Of a stretch of 64,000 nt of DNA, positions 46,818-55,508 are shown piece after piece. The position numbers and the translations under genes were made by a program. Every line of letters begins with the position of its first letter. Positions within the stretch are counted from its first letter, which is position 1. Origin of the DNA: Aquimarina rhabdastrellae. GTDB taxonomy: Bacteria > Bacteroidota > Bacteroidia > Flavobacteriales > Flavobacteriaceae. The notes beneath the pieces are model-generated. The model was not told the origin of the DNA, did not search any database, and saw nothing but the letters and a program-made list of their open reading frames with translations. The DNA lies in the NCBI GenBank assembly GCA_947387485.1, contig CANDNT010000006.1:62001-126000 (forward strand), in the 5' to 3' direction.

Positions 46818-47498
46818 TTAATAAGTTAGTTTATAACCATAACCTCTTACATTTATAATTTGTATCGATTCATCTTTTTTTAGTTTTTTTCTGAGTTTTG
46901 TAATAAAAACATCCATGCTTCTTGCATTAAAAAAATCATCATCACCCCATAGTTTTTTGAGAATTAATGAACGATCTAAAATTTGATTTTTGTTTTTAGT
47001 TAGATGAAATAATAAATGAGCTTCTCTATGGGTAAGAGGTTGTGATTCGTTGTCAAATACCAATAATTGTTTTGGGAAATCAAAAGTATATTGACCAATT
47101 TGTATGAGTTCACTTTCTTTTTGCAAGCCAGTACGATGTAATAAATTATGCATACGTACAATGAGTTCTTCCATACTAAAAGGTTTTTTTAAGTAATCGT
47201 TACCTCCTATAGAAAACCCTTCAACAACATCTTGAGTTTGGGATTTAGCAGTTAAAAATATAATAGGGATAGCATCATCTGACGAACGAATTTCTTTGGC
47301 AACTGTAAATCCATCTTTCTTAGGCATCATAACATCCAAAACAAGAAGTTTAGGGTCATGTTTTTGATAGAGCTGGATAGCCTGCTCGCCATCTTTTGCG
47401 AGATATACAATGAAATCACGAGTTTCTAAGTTTTCCTTGATAATCTGCCCCAATGCAGGTTCATCTTCGGCAAGTATTACAGTTATTTTTTTAGACAT
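46818..47498 (-). CDS. OmpR/PhoB-type response regulator
   Basis: The 226-residue protein has a receiver domain with acidic residues Glu11 and Asp12 (ILAEDEPALG), the phosphorylated Asp55 in LLVLDVMMPKKDGF, Thr in IIFLTAKS and Lys in YLKKPFSMEEL. The C-terminal winged helix (about 130-226: RSLILKKLWGDDDFFNARSM, FITKLRKKLKK, INVRGYGYKLTY) is of OmpR type, which usually binds direct repeats. Its start overlaps the kinase gene's stop by 8 bp. Three TTAAC repeats at 10-bp spacing upstream of the kinase are the obvious candidate target. Confidence 0.93.
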   Translation of the reverse strand: MSKKITVILAEDEPALGQIIKENLETRDFIVYLAKDGEQAIQLYQKHDPKLLVLDVMMPKKDGFTVAKEIRSSDDAIPIIFLTAKSQTQDVVEGFSIGGNDYLKKPFSMEELIVRMHNLLHRTGLQKESELIQIGQYTFDFPKQLLVFDNESQPLTHREAHLLFHLTKNKNQILDRSLILKKLWGDDDFFNARSMDVFITKLRKKLKKDESIQIINVRGYGYKLTY

Positions 47499-48987
47499 TA
47501 GGCAAAGTTATTTTAAAATGAGTATTAGATTTAGATAATAGCAATTCTATTGTTCCTTGATGTTTTTCGATGATCTTTTTGGTATAATAAAGACCTATAC
47601 CAAATCCTTTTACATCATGAGTATTTCCTTTAGGTATACGATAAAACTTTTCAAAAATCTTTTCTTTATGAGCAGATGTTAATGTTGTACCATTATCGAT
47701 GATAGAAATGATTATTGTAGCATCAACTTGCTCAACAGAAATATCAATCTGATCTCCACCATATTTTACAGCATTATCGATAATGTTGTTTAGGGCATTT
47801 TCAAAATGAAAAAGATCAATTTTTTTCCAGATATTATCTTGAGTATTAGAAAACGAAAGATGTTTATGTCCAGCTGTATTTTTATGTTTTTTTAATAACA
47901 GTTCTAAGAGATCTACTATATTATGCTCTTCAAGATTGAGTTCAAGATTTTCACTATCTAGTGTAGCTGTTTCAAGAAGTTTTTCAACCATAGTATTGAG
48001 TTTATCCAATTGCTCTGATGACATTTGAACATATTTTTTTGTTTTTTGCAGATCATTATTTTGATTAAAATTTACAATACCTTCTAGAGCTACACCTATA
48101 GTTGCAATAGGCGTTTTAAACTCATGAGTGATATTACTGATTAAATCATTTTTGACTTCGGATAATTGTTTTTGGTAATTAATGATTTTAAGTAAATAGA
48201 AAAGACAAGCTATTATAGAAGAAACTAATAAGGTAGATAAAAAGATACCAACAAGGTTTCTTTTTAAAATAGCTAGGGTAGTATTGGTAAAAAATAGTTT
48301 TAACGAACTGTCTTTTGGTAGATAAGCCGATTTTGATAAAGTAGATAGTGTTGACGAGGTTAAATATTGAGGGCGAAGCTTTTTTTCTTTATGATGAAGA
48401 GGCTTAAATAAAAGACCATAAGATACATCTATATTTTTTCGTTGAAGTTCTTGAGTAATTAACGTATCTACTTTTTGAATATGAACAGAATCAGTTATAA
48501 CAGCAATAAACGTTTTATTGACAAGTTCTTTGATATCTGTACTAAGTGAATCCTCATCTTTGATAATTTCTATAGTAGTTTGACTATTAGAAGAATTGAG
48601 TGACTTTTTAAAAAAATGAGGCATGTTTTTAGAAAAAGGTATTGCTATACAATCTTTGGAAGATGTAATTCGGTTAAGATAAGATAATTGACGAGCGATA
48701 TGCTTTGATAATGTATCTCTGTGATTAGAGAATATAGGTCTAATACTGTCCATGTTTATATTTAAATTAGGACTATTATTATCCATAATAAAAGTTAGGG
48801 ATTGTTCCTTAGCAATATCTGTATAATAATGATCAACAGCATTGTCTAAAGCTATTTGAACTTCATTGACCAATTGTTGTTTGCTAGCTTGATAGTTTTT
48901 AATATTCCAATATACCTGAATCAGCAATGTGATAAAGATGACAAGAATGATTAGGTATAACGATTGTTTCTGATTTTGTTTCTTCAT
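47491..48987 (-). CDS. membrane sensor histidine kinase
   Basis: I start at the ATG at 48987; a GTG three codons earlier (48996) is in frame. The 498-residue protein has a first membrane helix (LYLIILVIFITLLIQVYW), a periplasmic sensing region of about 215 residues and a second helix near 245-270 (FLSTLLVSSIIACLFYLL). The HisKA domain has NITHEFKTPIATIG (His near 288). The ATPase domain has the N box NALNNIIDNAVKYG, G1 IIDNGTTLTS and G2 GFGIGLYYTKKI. It resembles the RprX-type kinases of Bacteroidota. It controls the adjacent response regulator and, by position, the divergent GLPGLI-outer membrane genes. The sensed signal is unknown. Confidence 0.92.
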   Translation of the reverse strand: MKKQNQKQSLYLIILVIFITLLIQVYWNIKNYQASKQQLVNEVQIALDNAVDHYYTDIAKEQSLTFIMDNNSPNLNINMDSIRPIFSNHRDTLSKHIARQLSYLNRITSSKDCIAIPFSKNMPHFFKKSLNSSNSQTTIEIIKDEDSLSTDIKELVNKTFIAVITDSVHIQKVDTLITQELQRKNIDVSYGLLFKPLHHKEKKLRPQYLTSSTLSTLSKSAYLPKDSSLKLFFTNTTLAILKRNLVGIFLSTLLVSSIIACLFYLLKIINYQKQLSEVKNDLISNITHEFKTPIATIGVALEGIVNFNQNNDLQKTKKYVQMSSEQLDKLNTMVEKLLETATLDSENLELNLEEHNIVDLLELLLKKHKNTAGHKHLSFSNTQDNIWKKIDLFHFENALNNIIDNAVKYGGDQIDISVEQVDATIIISIIDNGTTLTSAHKEKIFEKFYRIPKGNTHDVKGFGIGLYYTKKIIEKHQGTIELLLSKSNTHFKITLPNV

Positions 48988-49014
48988 AAATGGCACGCTT
49001 CACAATATATGTTT

Positions 49015-49022
49015 CAAAAATA
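49015..49022 (-). promoter_or_regulatory. -7 element of the histidine kinase operon
   Basis: TATTTTTG on the minus strand fits TAnnTTTG and predicts a start near 49008, about 20 nt before the ATG at 48987. The -33 region (about 49042-49046) has no TTG, which suggests an activator-dependent promoter. Confidence 0.5.
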
Positions 49023-49050
49023 CAGTGCTTTATCGAGATAGACTTGATCG

Positions 49051-49076
49051 GTTAACAGACGTTAACACTCATTAAC
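49051..49076. promoter_or_regulatory. three TTAAC direct repeats, candidate response-regulator site
   Basis: GTTAACAGAC, GTTAACACTC and ATTAACCATT follow one another with TTAAC at 49052, 49062 and 49072, exactly one helical turn apart. They lie between divergent promoters, just upstream of both -33 positions, as expected for an OmpR-family activator. Confidence 0.6.
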
Positions 49077-49144
49077 CATTTTAAAGAGAGCGTGTCTTCA
49101 TCTTTGTAATCAAATTAATGAATTACTAATTAAAAATAAATCAA

Positions 49145-49954
49145 ATGATACGTATACTAATCTTTTTAATAATAATAGGAGCACAAAGTCTATTGGCTCA
49201 AAATTTTCAAGGAACAGCAATTTATAGCACAAGCAGAAAATTAGATTTTAAATTAGATAGTACTTCTGTAGCTAAGGGAATGGAAGAACAAATGAGAGCA
49301 ATGTTGAGAAAGCAATTTCAAAAAGATTTTAAACTTAGTTTTTCTAGTAAAGAGTCAATCTATAAAGAAGAAGAGAAATTAGATAAGCCATCAGGGAACT
49401 CTAATTTTCAAATTATGGTTGTTGATGGAAGTTCTTCGAGTATTTTATATAAAAATATTGACGAAAAACGATATGCTAGCAAAAAAGAAATTTATGGAAA
49501 AACTTTCTTAGTAAAAGATAAACTTGAAAAAGAAGATTGGGAATTAGTAAATGAGACAAAGAATATCGGAAATTATACATGTTACAAAGCAATAAGAAAA
49601 GAAAGTAGAACAGAGTTAACGATAACTAATGATGGAGAACCCAAAGAAGTTGAAGAAGAAATTACTATTACAGCATGGTATACTCCAGAAATTCCAGTAA
49701 GTAATGGACCAGAAAATTATTGGGGATTACCGGGATTAATATTAGAAGTAAATGATGGATCTCAATTTATTTTGTGTAAGAAAATTGTATTAAACCCAAA
49801 AGAGAAAGTAACTATTACAGAACCTAAAAAAGGGAAATTAGTCAACGGAAAGAAGTTTGAGGAAATCATGAGAAAAAAGACACAAGAAATGAGTGAACGA
49901 TATAATAACCGTAGAAATAATGGAGAGAATATCGAAATTAAAATAGGAGGATAG
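49145..49954 (+). CDS. GLPGLI family secreted protein 1
   Basis: The 269-residue protein has a signal peptide (ILIFLIIIGAQSLLAQ), the family's NFQGTAIYSTSRKLDF start, and the diagnostic PENYWGLPGLILEVNDGSQ near residue 198. GLPGLI proteins occur only in Bacteroidota, often beside TonB-receptor-like genes, and have no established function. The C-terminus is basic and Asn/Arg-rich. It is the first gene of a divergent unit with the histidine kinase and is probably controlled by the TTAAC repeats. An imperfect CATCTTTG lies at 49099-49106. Confidence 0.9.
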   Translation: MIRILIFLIIIGAQSLLAQNFQGTAIYSTSRKLDFKLDSTSVAKGMEEQMRAMLRKQFQKDFKLSFSSKESIYKEEEKLDKPSGNSNFQIMVVDGSSSSILYKNIDEKRYASKKEIYGKTFLVKDKLEKEDWELVNETKNIGNYTCYKAIRKESRTELTITNDGEPKEVEEEITITAWYTPEIPVSNGPENYWGLPGLILEVNDGSQFILCKKIVLNPKEKVTITEPKKGKLVNGKKFEEIMRKKTQEMSERYNNRRNNGENIEIKIGG

Positions 49955-49991
49955 TTAAAAAAAACTTAAGGGATTAAACCATGTATACTAA

Positions 49992-50029
49992 ATGATGTCT
50001 AAGGGAAGTAAATAACCATTAGACATCAT
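49992..50029 (+). promoter_or_regulatory. hairpin at the start codon of GLPGLI gene 2
   Basis: ATGATGTCTAA (49992-50002) and TTAGACATCAT (50019-50029) form a perfect 11-bp stem with a 16-nt loop. The first two bases of the ATG at 50028 are the last two bases of the 3' arm. No U-run follows, so it looks like translational control and not termination. Confidence 0.55.
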
Positions 50030-50876
50030 GAAAAAAATTATACTTTTTAGTGCACTTATTTGTTTCTCGATAGCCATAAAAGCTCAGGATTTTCAAGGTA
50101 AAGCTTATTACTTTAGTAAAACAAAAGCTCCAGCAAATTTTGGTAGAAGAGGAATGTCTGAAACCCAAAAAAAAGCAATAATGGAACGAATGAAATCAAA
50201 CTTAGAAAAAACCTTTATTCTACAATTTGATAAACAAAGTTCTATATACAATGAAGAAGAAGGTTTAAGCGAAACAACCAACGGAGGAAGAGGTCGATGG
50301 TTTGCTATGATGAATGGCCTTAGTTCTGGTAATTATTATAAGAATACCAAAGAAGGTATTTATATAGATCAGCGAGAATTTTATGGGAAAAACTTTTTGA
50401 TAAAAGATACATTGCCAAAACTAGAATGGAAATTGGTAAACGAAACTAAAAAAATAGGACAATACACCTGTTTTAAAGCCATAGCTACCAAAAAAGAACA
50501 CCAATTGGATTTTGGTAAGATTCGACAACAGCTCAGAAAATCAAGAGGACAGAATACAGAGCAAGATATAGAAAGTTTTCGAGAGCTAGAAGAAGTTGAG
50601 GTTATTGCATGGTATAGTCCAGAAATTCCAATAAGTCAAGGTCCCGGAGCATATTGGGGATTACCCGGGCTAATCCTAGAAGTACAAGAAAAGAATACAA
50701 CCATTTTATGTAATAAGATTGTCTTAAATACACAATTAGAAGAGACGATAAAAGCACCTAAAAAAGGAAAGAAAGTCAGTCAAGAAGAATTTGATATGAT
50801 AGCTGTAGAAAAAATAAAAGAAATGGCTGAACAATTTAATAATAGAAGTAGAGCAGGAAGAGGAAGAAGATTCTAG
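50028..50876 (+). CDS. GLPGLI family secreted protein 2
   Basis: The 282-residue protein has a signal peptide (IILFSALICFSIAIKAQD) and the DFQGKAYYFSKTKAP start. The family motif GAYWGLPGLILEVQEKNT is near residue 213, and it has the strand YKNTKEGIYIDQREFYGKNF shared with GLPGLI protein 1. It ends in an Arg/Gly-rich tail (NNRSRAGRGRRF). It is a divergent tandem paralogue of the previous gene, 73 bp downstream, with its start codon inside a hairpin. It probably acts with the outer-membrane protein encoded next. Confidence 0.9.
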   Translation: MKKIILFSALICFSIAIKAQDFQGKAYYFSKTKAPANFGRRGMSETQKKAIMERMKSNLEKTFILQFDKQSSIYNEEEGLSETTNGGRGRWFAMMNGLSSGNYYKNTKEGIYIDQREFYGKNFLIKDTLPKLEWKLVNETKKIGQYTCFKAIATKKEHQLDFGKIRQQLRKSRGQNTEQDIESFRELEEVEVIAWYSPEIPISQGPGAYWGLPGLILEVQEKNTTILCNKIVLNTQLEETIKAPKKGKKVSQEEFDMIAVEKIKEMAEQFNNRSRAGRGRRF

Positions 50877-50885
50877 AAAAACTTC

Positions 50886-50913
50886 ACGTATTAAGAGGGG
50901 TAAGTTAATACGT
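50886..50913 (+). promoter_or_regulatory. intra-operon hairpin before the outer-membrane gene
   Basis: ACGTATTAA (50886-50894) and TTAATACGT (50905-50913) form a perfect 9-bp stem with a 10-nt loop GAGGGGTAAG. It is not followed by a T-run. It could be an RNA-processing or stability element. Confidence 0.45.
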
Positions 50914-50941
50914 ACGCACAGATTTAAACATAAAAATACAC

Positions 50942-53680
50942 ATGAAACATATATTATTTTTCCTAATAGTATTATTAGGCAGTACCTCCTTTGCCCAAAA
51001 AATAAGGATTTCGGGTACAGTAAAAGATTCTGTAGGGAATCCTTTGGCATTAGCAAATGTTATTGCATATAAAAAAGCAGACAATGCTATGGCTTCTTAC
51101 GGAATAACCAACGATGCGGGGCAATTTAAGCTTGATGTTAATGCAAATGAGACATATCTTCTCAAAGTAAGTTATATAGGGTTATTTGCAGAAGATATAG
51201 AAGTGACAACAACAGAAAGTGATGTAGAAAATATTGCTTTTAAAATGACTGCAGATACCAATAGTTTAGACGAAGTAGAATTGGTTTATGAGATACCCGT
51301 TGTAGTAAAGGGTGATACCTTAGTTTACAATACAGATTCATTTACTAATGGAACCGAAAAAAAATTAAAAGATGTTCTAGAAAAACTACCAGGGGTAGAA
51401 GTAAATGAAGATGGAGAAATTGAAGTAGAAGGGAAAACTGTATCCAAAGTGATGGTAGAAGGAAAAGAATTCTTTGATGGAGACTCAAAATTAGCTACAG
51501 AAAATATTCCAGCAGATGCTTTAGAAAAAGTTGAGGTACTTAAAAATTTCGACGATGTAAGTCAACTAAAAGGATTGCGAAATACACAGGACGAAATAGC
51601 GATTAATATAAAACTAAAAGAAGGAAAGAAAAATTTCTGGTTTGGAGATATAACCGCAGGAGTAGGATTAGATGAGCGATACTTAGTAAAACCAAAACTA
51701 TTTTATTATAGCCCTAATTACAGTATAAATATTCTTACAGATTTAAATAATATAGGAGAAGTACCATTTACACTTCGCGATTATTTCAAATTTACAGGTG
51801 GATTTAGAAACTTAGGAAGAAGTGGTACTTCGTTTGATATAGGAGGGAATGATCTAGCTTTTGCAACACTTCAAAATAACAGAGCAAGTGATATCAACAC
51901 TAAGTTTGGAGCAGCAAATTTTAGTGTTACGGCCAATAAAAAATTAGATATAAGTGGATTCGGGATATTTAATAGTTCAAGAACAGAATTAGTGACCAAT
52001 ACCACTCGTACATATATCGACAACACCGTAGATGAAACAGATAATACTATAGAGCAAACAGCGAATCAAACTACACAAAAAACAGATTTAGGGATGTTAA
52101 AACTAAGTGCTAGCTATAGACCTAATACTGATTTTAGATTAGACTATGATGTTTTTGGTAAATTATCAAATCAAGAAGAGTTCTCTTTATTTACATCAAC
52201 TAGAGATATCAGCGAAAATATAGAAGAAGAACAAAGTCAAAAGCCATTCTCTATAGAACAATCTTTAAATGCATATTATACACAAAGTGAGAAAAATATA
52301 TTTGCATTAAGTTCAAATCATGTTTATCAAGACGAGGATCCATTTTATAATGCAATAAGAGAAGAAGTACCTTTTAGAGGGATTTTTACCACAGTAGACC
52401 CGTTAGATCCAACTAATCCACAAGCAGATATATATGATCCCTTATTGCAGGCAGATCGATACAATATCAATCAAGAAAAAAATGTCAAGACAAGTAAATT
52501 AGATGCTAAACTTGATTATTATCATGTGATTAATAAAAAGAATCATTTAAACCTAACAGTAGGAGGGATTACAAGTAGACAACAATTTGACTCTAATATT
52601 TTCCAGATTTTAGATGACGGAACACAAAATAATTTTGAAGACTTACAATACAACAACGATGTAACCTATGGATTTAATGATGTGTATCTAGGAACACATT
52701 ACAAATTTAAAACAGGAATTTTCACATTCAATCCTGGAGTTAATTTGCATCGTTATACCTTAAGAGATGAACAATTAAACACTATAGTAAAACAAGAAGA
52801 TTGGCGATTATTACCAGATGTTTATATCAGTGCCGATTTAAAGAAAACTGAGAGTTTGAGATTAAATTATTCCATGACGGCAGAGTATACAGATATTAAT
52901 CGATTGGCAGCAGGATATATTTTTAATAACTATAGTTCGTTATCAAGAGGAAATCGTGACCTAGAAGGAGCATTATATGATAATTATACATTGAGTTATT
53001 CAAATTTCAATATGTTTAATTACACCAATATTTTTGCTCAAATAGGATATAATAATAAACGAAATCCTATAAAAAACAATACAGAGATAGAAGGGATAAA
53101 TCGTGTAAATACATCTATCAATTCTAATCTAGAAGATCAAGTTTTTTATGCAACAGGACGATACGATAGATCATTTAGAAAATTTAAAATCAGATTGAAT
53201 GCCAATGTAAATTGGTCGAGCTTTAACAATATAGTAAATAATAATGCTAGCGAGAGTAAAAGCTTGACGCAAACCTATAAAGGGGAGTTTTCTACAAACT
53301 TTAAAAAAGGGCCTAATTTTGATTTGGGATACAGTATCTCGATTAATGATTATGATAATAATTCTATAAAGAATACCTTTTATACGAGTAGACCTTTTGC
53401 TAAGTTAGATTGGGCTTTCGCCAAAGGATTTTTACTTAAATCATCATATAGCTATTATAATTATAGTGATACTAATAGCACGTTAAATTCGTATAGCTTT
53501 TTTGACGCAGAATTGTATTACCAGAAAAAAGATAGTAAATGGGAGTATAAGTTAGGAGTAACAAATATTCTGAATACAGAAAGCTTGAACAGTGATAACT
53601 TTAACGAATTATATAATAGTACATCCAGCTATGTAATCCAGCCTAGATATTGGTTGTTAAGCGTGAAGTATAATTTGTAA
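50942..53680 (+). CDS. TonB-receptor-like outer-membrane protein with carboxypeptidase regulatory-like domain
   Basis: The 912-residue protein has a signal peptide (ILFFLIVLLGSTSFAQ). A CarboxypepD_reg-like domain follows (about 20-110: RISGTVKDSVGNPLALANVI, GITNDAGQFKLDVNANETYL), then a plug-like segment (VLEKLPGVEVNEDGEIEVEG, KVMVEGKEFFDGD). A long beta-barrel-like region to the C-terminus ends YWLLSVKYNL. It probably sits in the outer membrane and takes part in uptake or export with the GLPGLI proteins. No standard TonB box or SusD partner is seen. It ends the divergent GLPGLI unit controlled by the TTAAC region. Confidence 0.88.
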   Translation: MKHILFFLIVLLGSTSFAQKIRISGTVKDSVGNPLALANVIAYKKADNAMASYGITNDAGQFKLDVNANETYLLKVSYIGLFAEDIEVTTTESDVENIAFKMTADTNSLDEVELVYEIPVVVKGDTLVYNTDSFTNGTEKKLKDVLEKLPGVEVNEDGEIEVEGKTVSKVMVEGKEFFDGDSKLATENIPADALEKVEVLKNFDDVSQLKGLRNTQDEIAINIKLKEGKKNFWFGDITAGVGLDERYLVKPKLFYYSPNYSINILTDLNNIGEVPFTLRDYFKFTGGFRNLGRSGTSFDIGGNDLAFATLQNNRASDINTKFGAANFSVTANKKLDISGFGIFNSSRTELVTNTTRTYIDNTVDETDNTIEQTANQTTQKTDLGMLKLSASYRPNTDFRLDYDVFGKLSNQEEFSLFTSTRDISENIEEEQSQKPFSIEQSLNAYYTQSEKNIFALSSNHVYQDEDPFYNAIREEVPFRGIFTTVDPLDPTNPQADIYDPLLQADRYNINQEKNVKTSKLDAKLDYYHVINKKNHLNLTVGGITSRQQFDSNIFQILDDGTQNNFEDLQYNNDVTYGFNDVYLGTHYKFKTGIFTFNPGVNLHRYTLRDEQLNTIVKQEDWRLLPDVYISADLKKTESLRLNYSMTAEYTDINRLAAGYIFNNYSSLSRGNRDLEGALYDNYTLSYSNFNMFNYTNIFAQIGYNNKRNPIKNNTEIEGINRVNTSINSNLEDQVFYATGRYDRSFRKFKIRLNANVNWSSFNNIVNNNASESKSLTQTYKGEFSTNFKKGPNFDLGYSISINDYDNNSIKNTFYTSRPFAKLDWAFAKGFLLKSSYSYYNYSDTNSTLNSYSFFDAELYYQKKDSKWEYKLGVTNILNTESLNSDNFNELYNSTSSYVIQPRYWLLSVKYNL

Positions 53681-53777
53681 AAGCAGTTAAAATGTGAAGA
53701 TTTTGATAAAGTTTTAATAGTTGAGTAGGTATAAATTGAGGTTTACGACTAACAGGAGTATCTTAAAATAGACACTT

Positions 53778-54272
53778 ATGAAAATTGTAAAGTGGATACA
53801 ACTTATGCTACTATGTGTAGTAATTATAAGTTGTGCTTCGAGAGAAACAAACCAAAATAATATAGCTATGTCATCAGAAAAAGGAATAATTATTAAAGAA
53901 AGTACTTTGAGTTTTGAAACTACATATCAAAAATTAAAGACAGTACTAGAAAATAATCCCAATCTTAAAATTATAGCAGAGTTAGATCATCAAGCAAATG
54001 CAGCTAGAGTAGATAAAAAATTAAATCCTACGCGAATCATTATGTTTGGTAATCCTAATTTGGGAACACCATTAATGCAAAATAAACAGGTGATAGGATT
54101 AGATTTACCTCAGAAGATTTTAGTCTTTGAAGATGAAAACGGAAAAGTGAAATTAGCTTATAACGATCCTTTTTATTTAAAAGATAGGCATGAAATAAAA
54201 GAAAGAGAAGAAATTTTGAATAAAATTAAAGGAGCATTAGATAAGATAACTTCGGCAGCAATAGCAGATTAA
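53778..54272 (+). CDS. DUF302 domain lipoprotein
   Basis: The 164-residue protein has a lipoprotein signal (MLLCVVIISCASRETNQ, lipid Cys about 19). A DUF302 domain follows (residues about 38-150: SFETTYQKLKTVLENNPNLK, IIAELDHQANAARVDKKLNP, IIMFGNPNLGTPLMQNKQVI, LDLPQKILVFEDENGKV). The family occurs in many envelopes; its function is not established. It is probably monocistronic, 97 bp after the outer-membrane gene and followed by a clear terminator. Confidence 0.88.
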   Translation: MKIVKWIQLMLLCVVIISCASRETNQNNIAMSSEKGIIIKESTLSFETTYQKLKTVLENNPNLKIIAELDHQANAARVDKKLNPTRIIMFGNPNLGTPLMQNKQVIGLDLPQKILVFEDENGKVKLAYNDPFYLKDRHEIKEREEILNKIKGALDKITSAAIAD

Positions 54273-54293
54273 AACTTTGAAAAACAATACTTT

Positions 54294-54325
54294 AAAAAGC
54301 ACAGCGTTTTGACGCTGTGCTTTTT
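54294..54325 (+). terminator. terminator of the DUF302 gene
   Basis: AAAAAGCACAGCG / CGCTGTGCTTTTT, a perfect 13-bp stem with loop TTTTGA. Confidence 0.88.
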
Positions 54326-54378
54326 TATTTTGTTAAAAATCAGTATCTTATAGGTTGCGAATAGCAAAAAATAAGAAT

Positions 54379-54801
54379 ATGGTTTCTATAAAAGCATTAA
54401 ATAAATGGGCTAATGCGCATACGTATTACCCTTTAGATTTAATAAGAATAGGATTGGGAGTATTTCTATTCTTAAAAGGCATAAATTTTATAAGTAATAG
54501 TCAAATTTTAATTGATTTAATTAAACCTGTACAAAATTGGGCAGGATCAATGTTAGTGATTCATTATGTAGCTCCAGCGCATTTAATAGGTGGGTTATTA
54601 ATTGTTTTTGGATTATTGACTAGATGGGCAATAGCAGCACAATTACCATTATTATTAGGCGCAATTTTAATCAATTTTGTGGGAGAAATGAATACGACAA
54701 ACCTGATTACTGCAATAGTAATCTTTTTAATTTGTGTATTTTTTTGGTTTTATGGATCAGGAAAACACTCTGTTGATTATTACTTAAAAATGCAGCAATA
54801 A
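54379..54801 (+). CDS. DoxX-family membrane protein
   Basis: I use the ATG at 54379 (MVSIKALNKWANAHTYYPLD); a TTG eight codons earlier (54355) is in frame. The 140-residue protein has four hydrophobic segments. The first contains LIRIGLGVFLFLKGINFI and the third VFGLLTRWAIAAQLPLLLG, the DoxX/SURF4-like pattern. DoxX relatives occur in redox and membrane stress contexts; the specific role cannot be read from sequence. It is a single gene with no obvious promoter match, followed by the convergent small secreted protein. Confidence 0.8.
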   Translation: MVSIKALNKWANAHTYYPLDLIRIGLGVFLFLKGINFISNSQILIDLIKPVQNWAGSMLVIHYVAPAHLIGGLLIVFGLLTRWAIAAQLPLLLGAILINFVGEMNTTNLITAIVIFLICVFFWFYGSGKHSVDYYLKMQQ

Positions 54802-54858
54802 AAAGAAGAAACTAGAATTATCTAGCTTCCTCTAAAAAATATATAGCTGTTATTAAAT

Positions 54859-55194
54859 TTAAATATCAAGGTAGATGGTATCTACTACTTTGGTAATAAA
54901 GATTCTATTGTCTTTATAAAAAGATGTTTTGTTATTTTTTAAATCCTTTTTAATTTGAATCCATTCTTGAATCTGATTAATATGCGATCCCATAATTTCT
55001 TTTTCTGTACCGATTTGTATATCGACTATGCGAGTAGTGTTCGTATTTAGAGTATCTATAGTTGTGTTTTGACTTTCACTTTCAAAATAGAGATCAAGCA
55101 TTTGTAAATCATGATCTTGAACTGCTACATTTTGAGCTAATGTAAATTGAGTCATAAATAAACCAAAGACAAATAAAGTAATGCTAATTTTCAT
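54859..55194 (-). CDS. small secreted protein of unknown function
   Basis: The 111-residue product has a signal peptide (MKISITLFVFGLFMTQFTLA). The mature part of about 90 residues is rich in Asp, Asn and Thr (DHDLQMLDLYFESESQNTTI, TRIVDIQIGTEKEIMGSHIN) and ends IFITKVVDTIYLDI. I do not recognise a family, and it has no cysteine. It is a single gene. The 314-bp gap upstream holds no clear promoter, but the start and signal peptide look genuine. Confidence 0.6.
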   Translation of the reverse strand: MKISITLFVFGLFMTQFTLAQNVAVQDHDLQMLDLYFESESQNTTIDTLNTNTTRIVDIQIGTEKEIMGSHINQIQEWIQIKKDLKNNKTSFYKDNRIFITKVVDTIYLDI

Positions 55195-55508
55195 GATAGT
55201 TGGAGGTTTGTTAGTTAAAACTGCTTTTAGTTAAAAATTATAAAAACACATAGTAAAGAAATAATGGGGCATATTTATTTTGTTACTTGGCAATGTGTTG
55301 ATTTTCATAAGACTAAGTTACGGATAATCACAGTCTGTCAATTACGGCTTCTCCACAAAAAAGTATCGGGAAATTTCCCTTTTTTTATACAATTAATTGC
55401 TATTTACTAGTTTATAGTATGATTTTAGGTTGTTTTGATAAAACAGGACAATAAAAAAAGAGTCTTATATTAAATAAGACTCTTATAGCTATATAAGTTA
55501 AATATTTT
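55195..55508. other. 314-bp gap with no gene
   Basis: I see no coding region and no TAnnTTTG element in either strand that fits the neighbouring minus-strand genes. The stretch holds a 12-bp palindrome GGGAAATTTCCC (55368-55379) followed by eight T, and the terminator of the upstream endonuclease-like gene at 55458-55484. Confidence 0.6.
55458..55484 (-). terminator. terminator of the endonuclease-like gene
   Basis: AAGAGTCTTAT / ATAAGACTCTT, a perfect 11-bp stem with loop ATTAA; on the minus strand it is followed by CTTTTTTTATT. Confidence 0.82.

Noticed and set aside
55368..55387. Palindrome GGGAAATTTCCC with a following T-run, considered as a terminator
   Set aside because: There is no plus-strand gene upstream that needs it, and as a hairpin only four pairs can form around a 4-nt loop.
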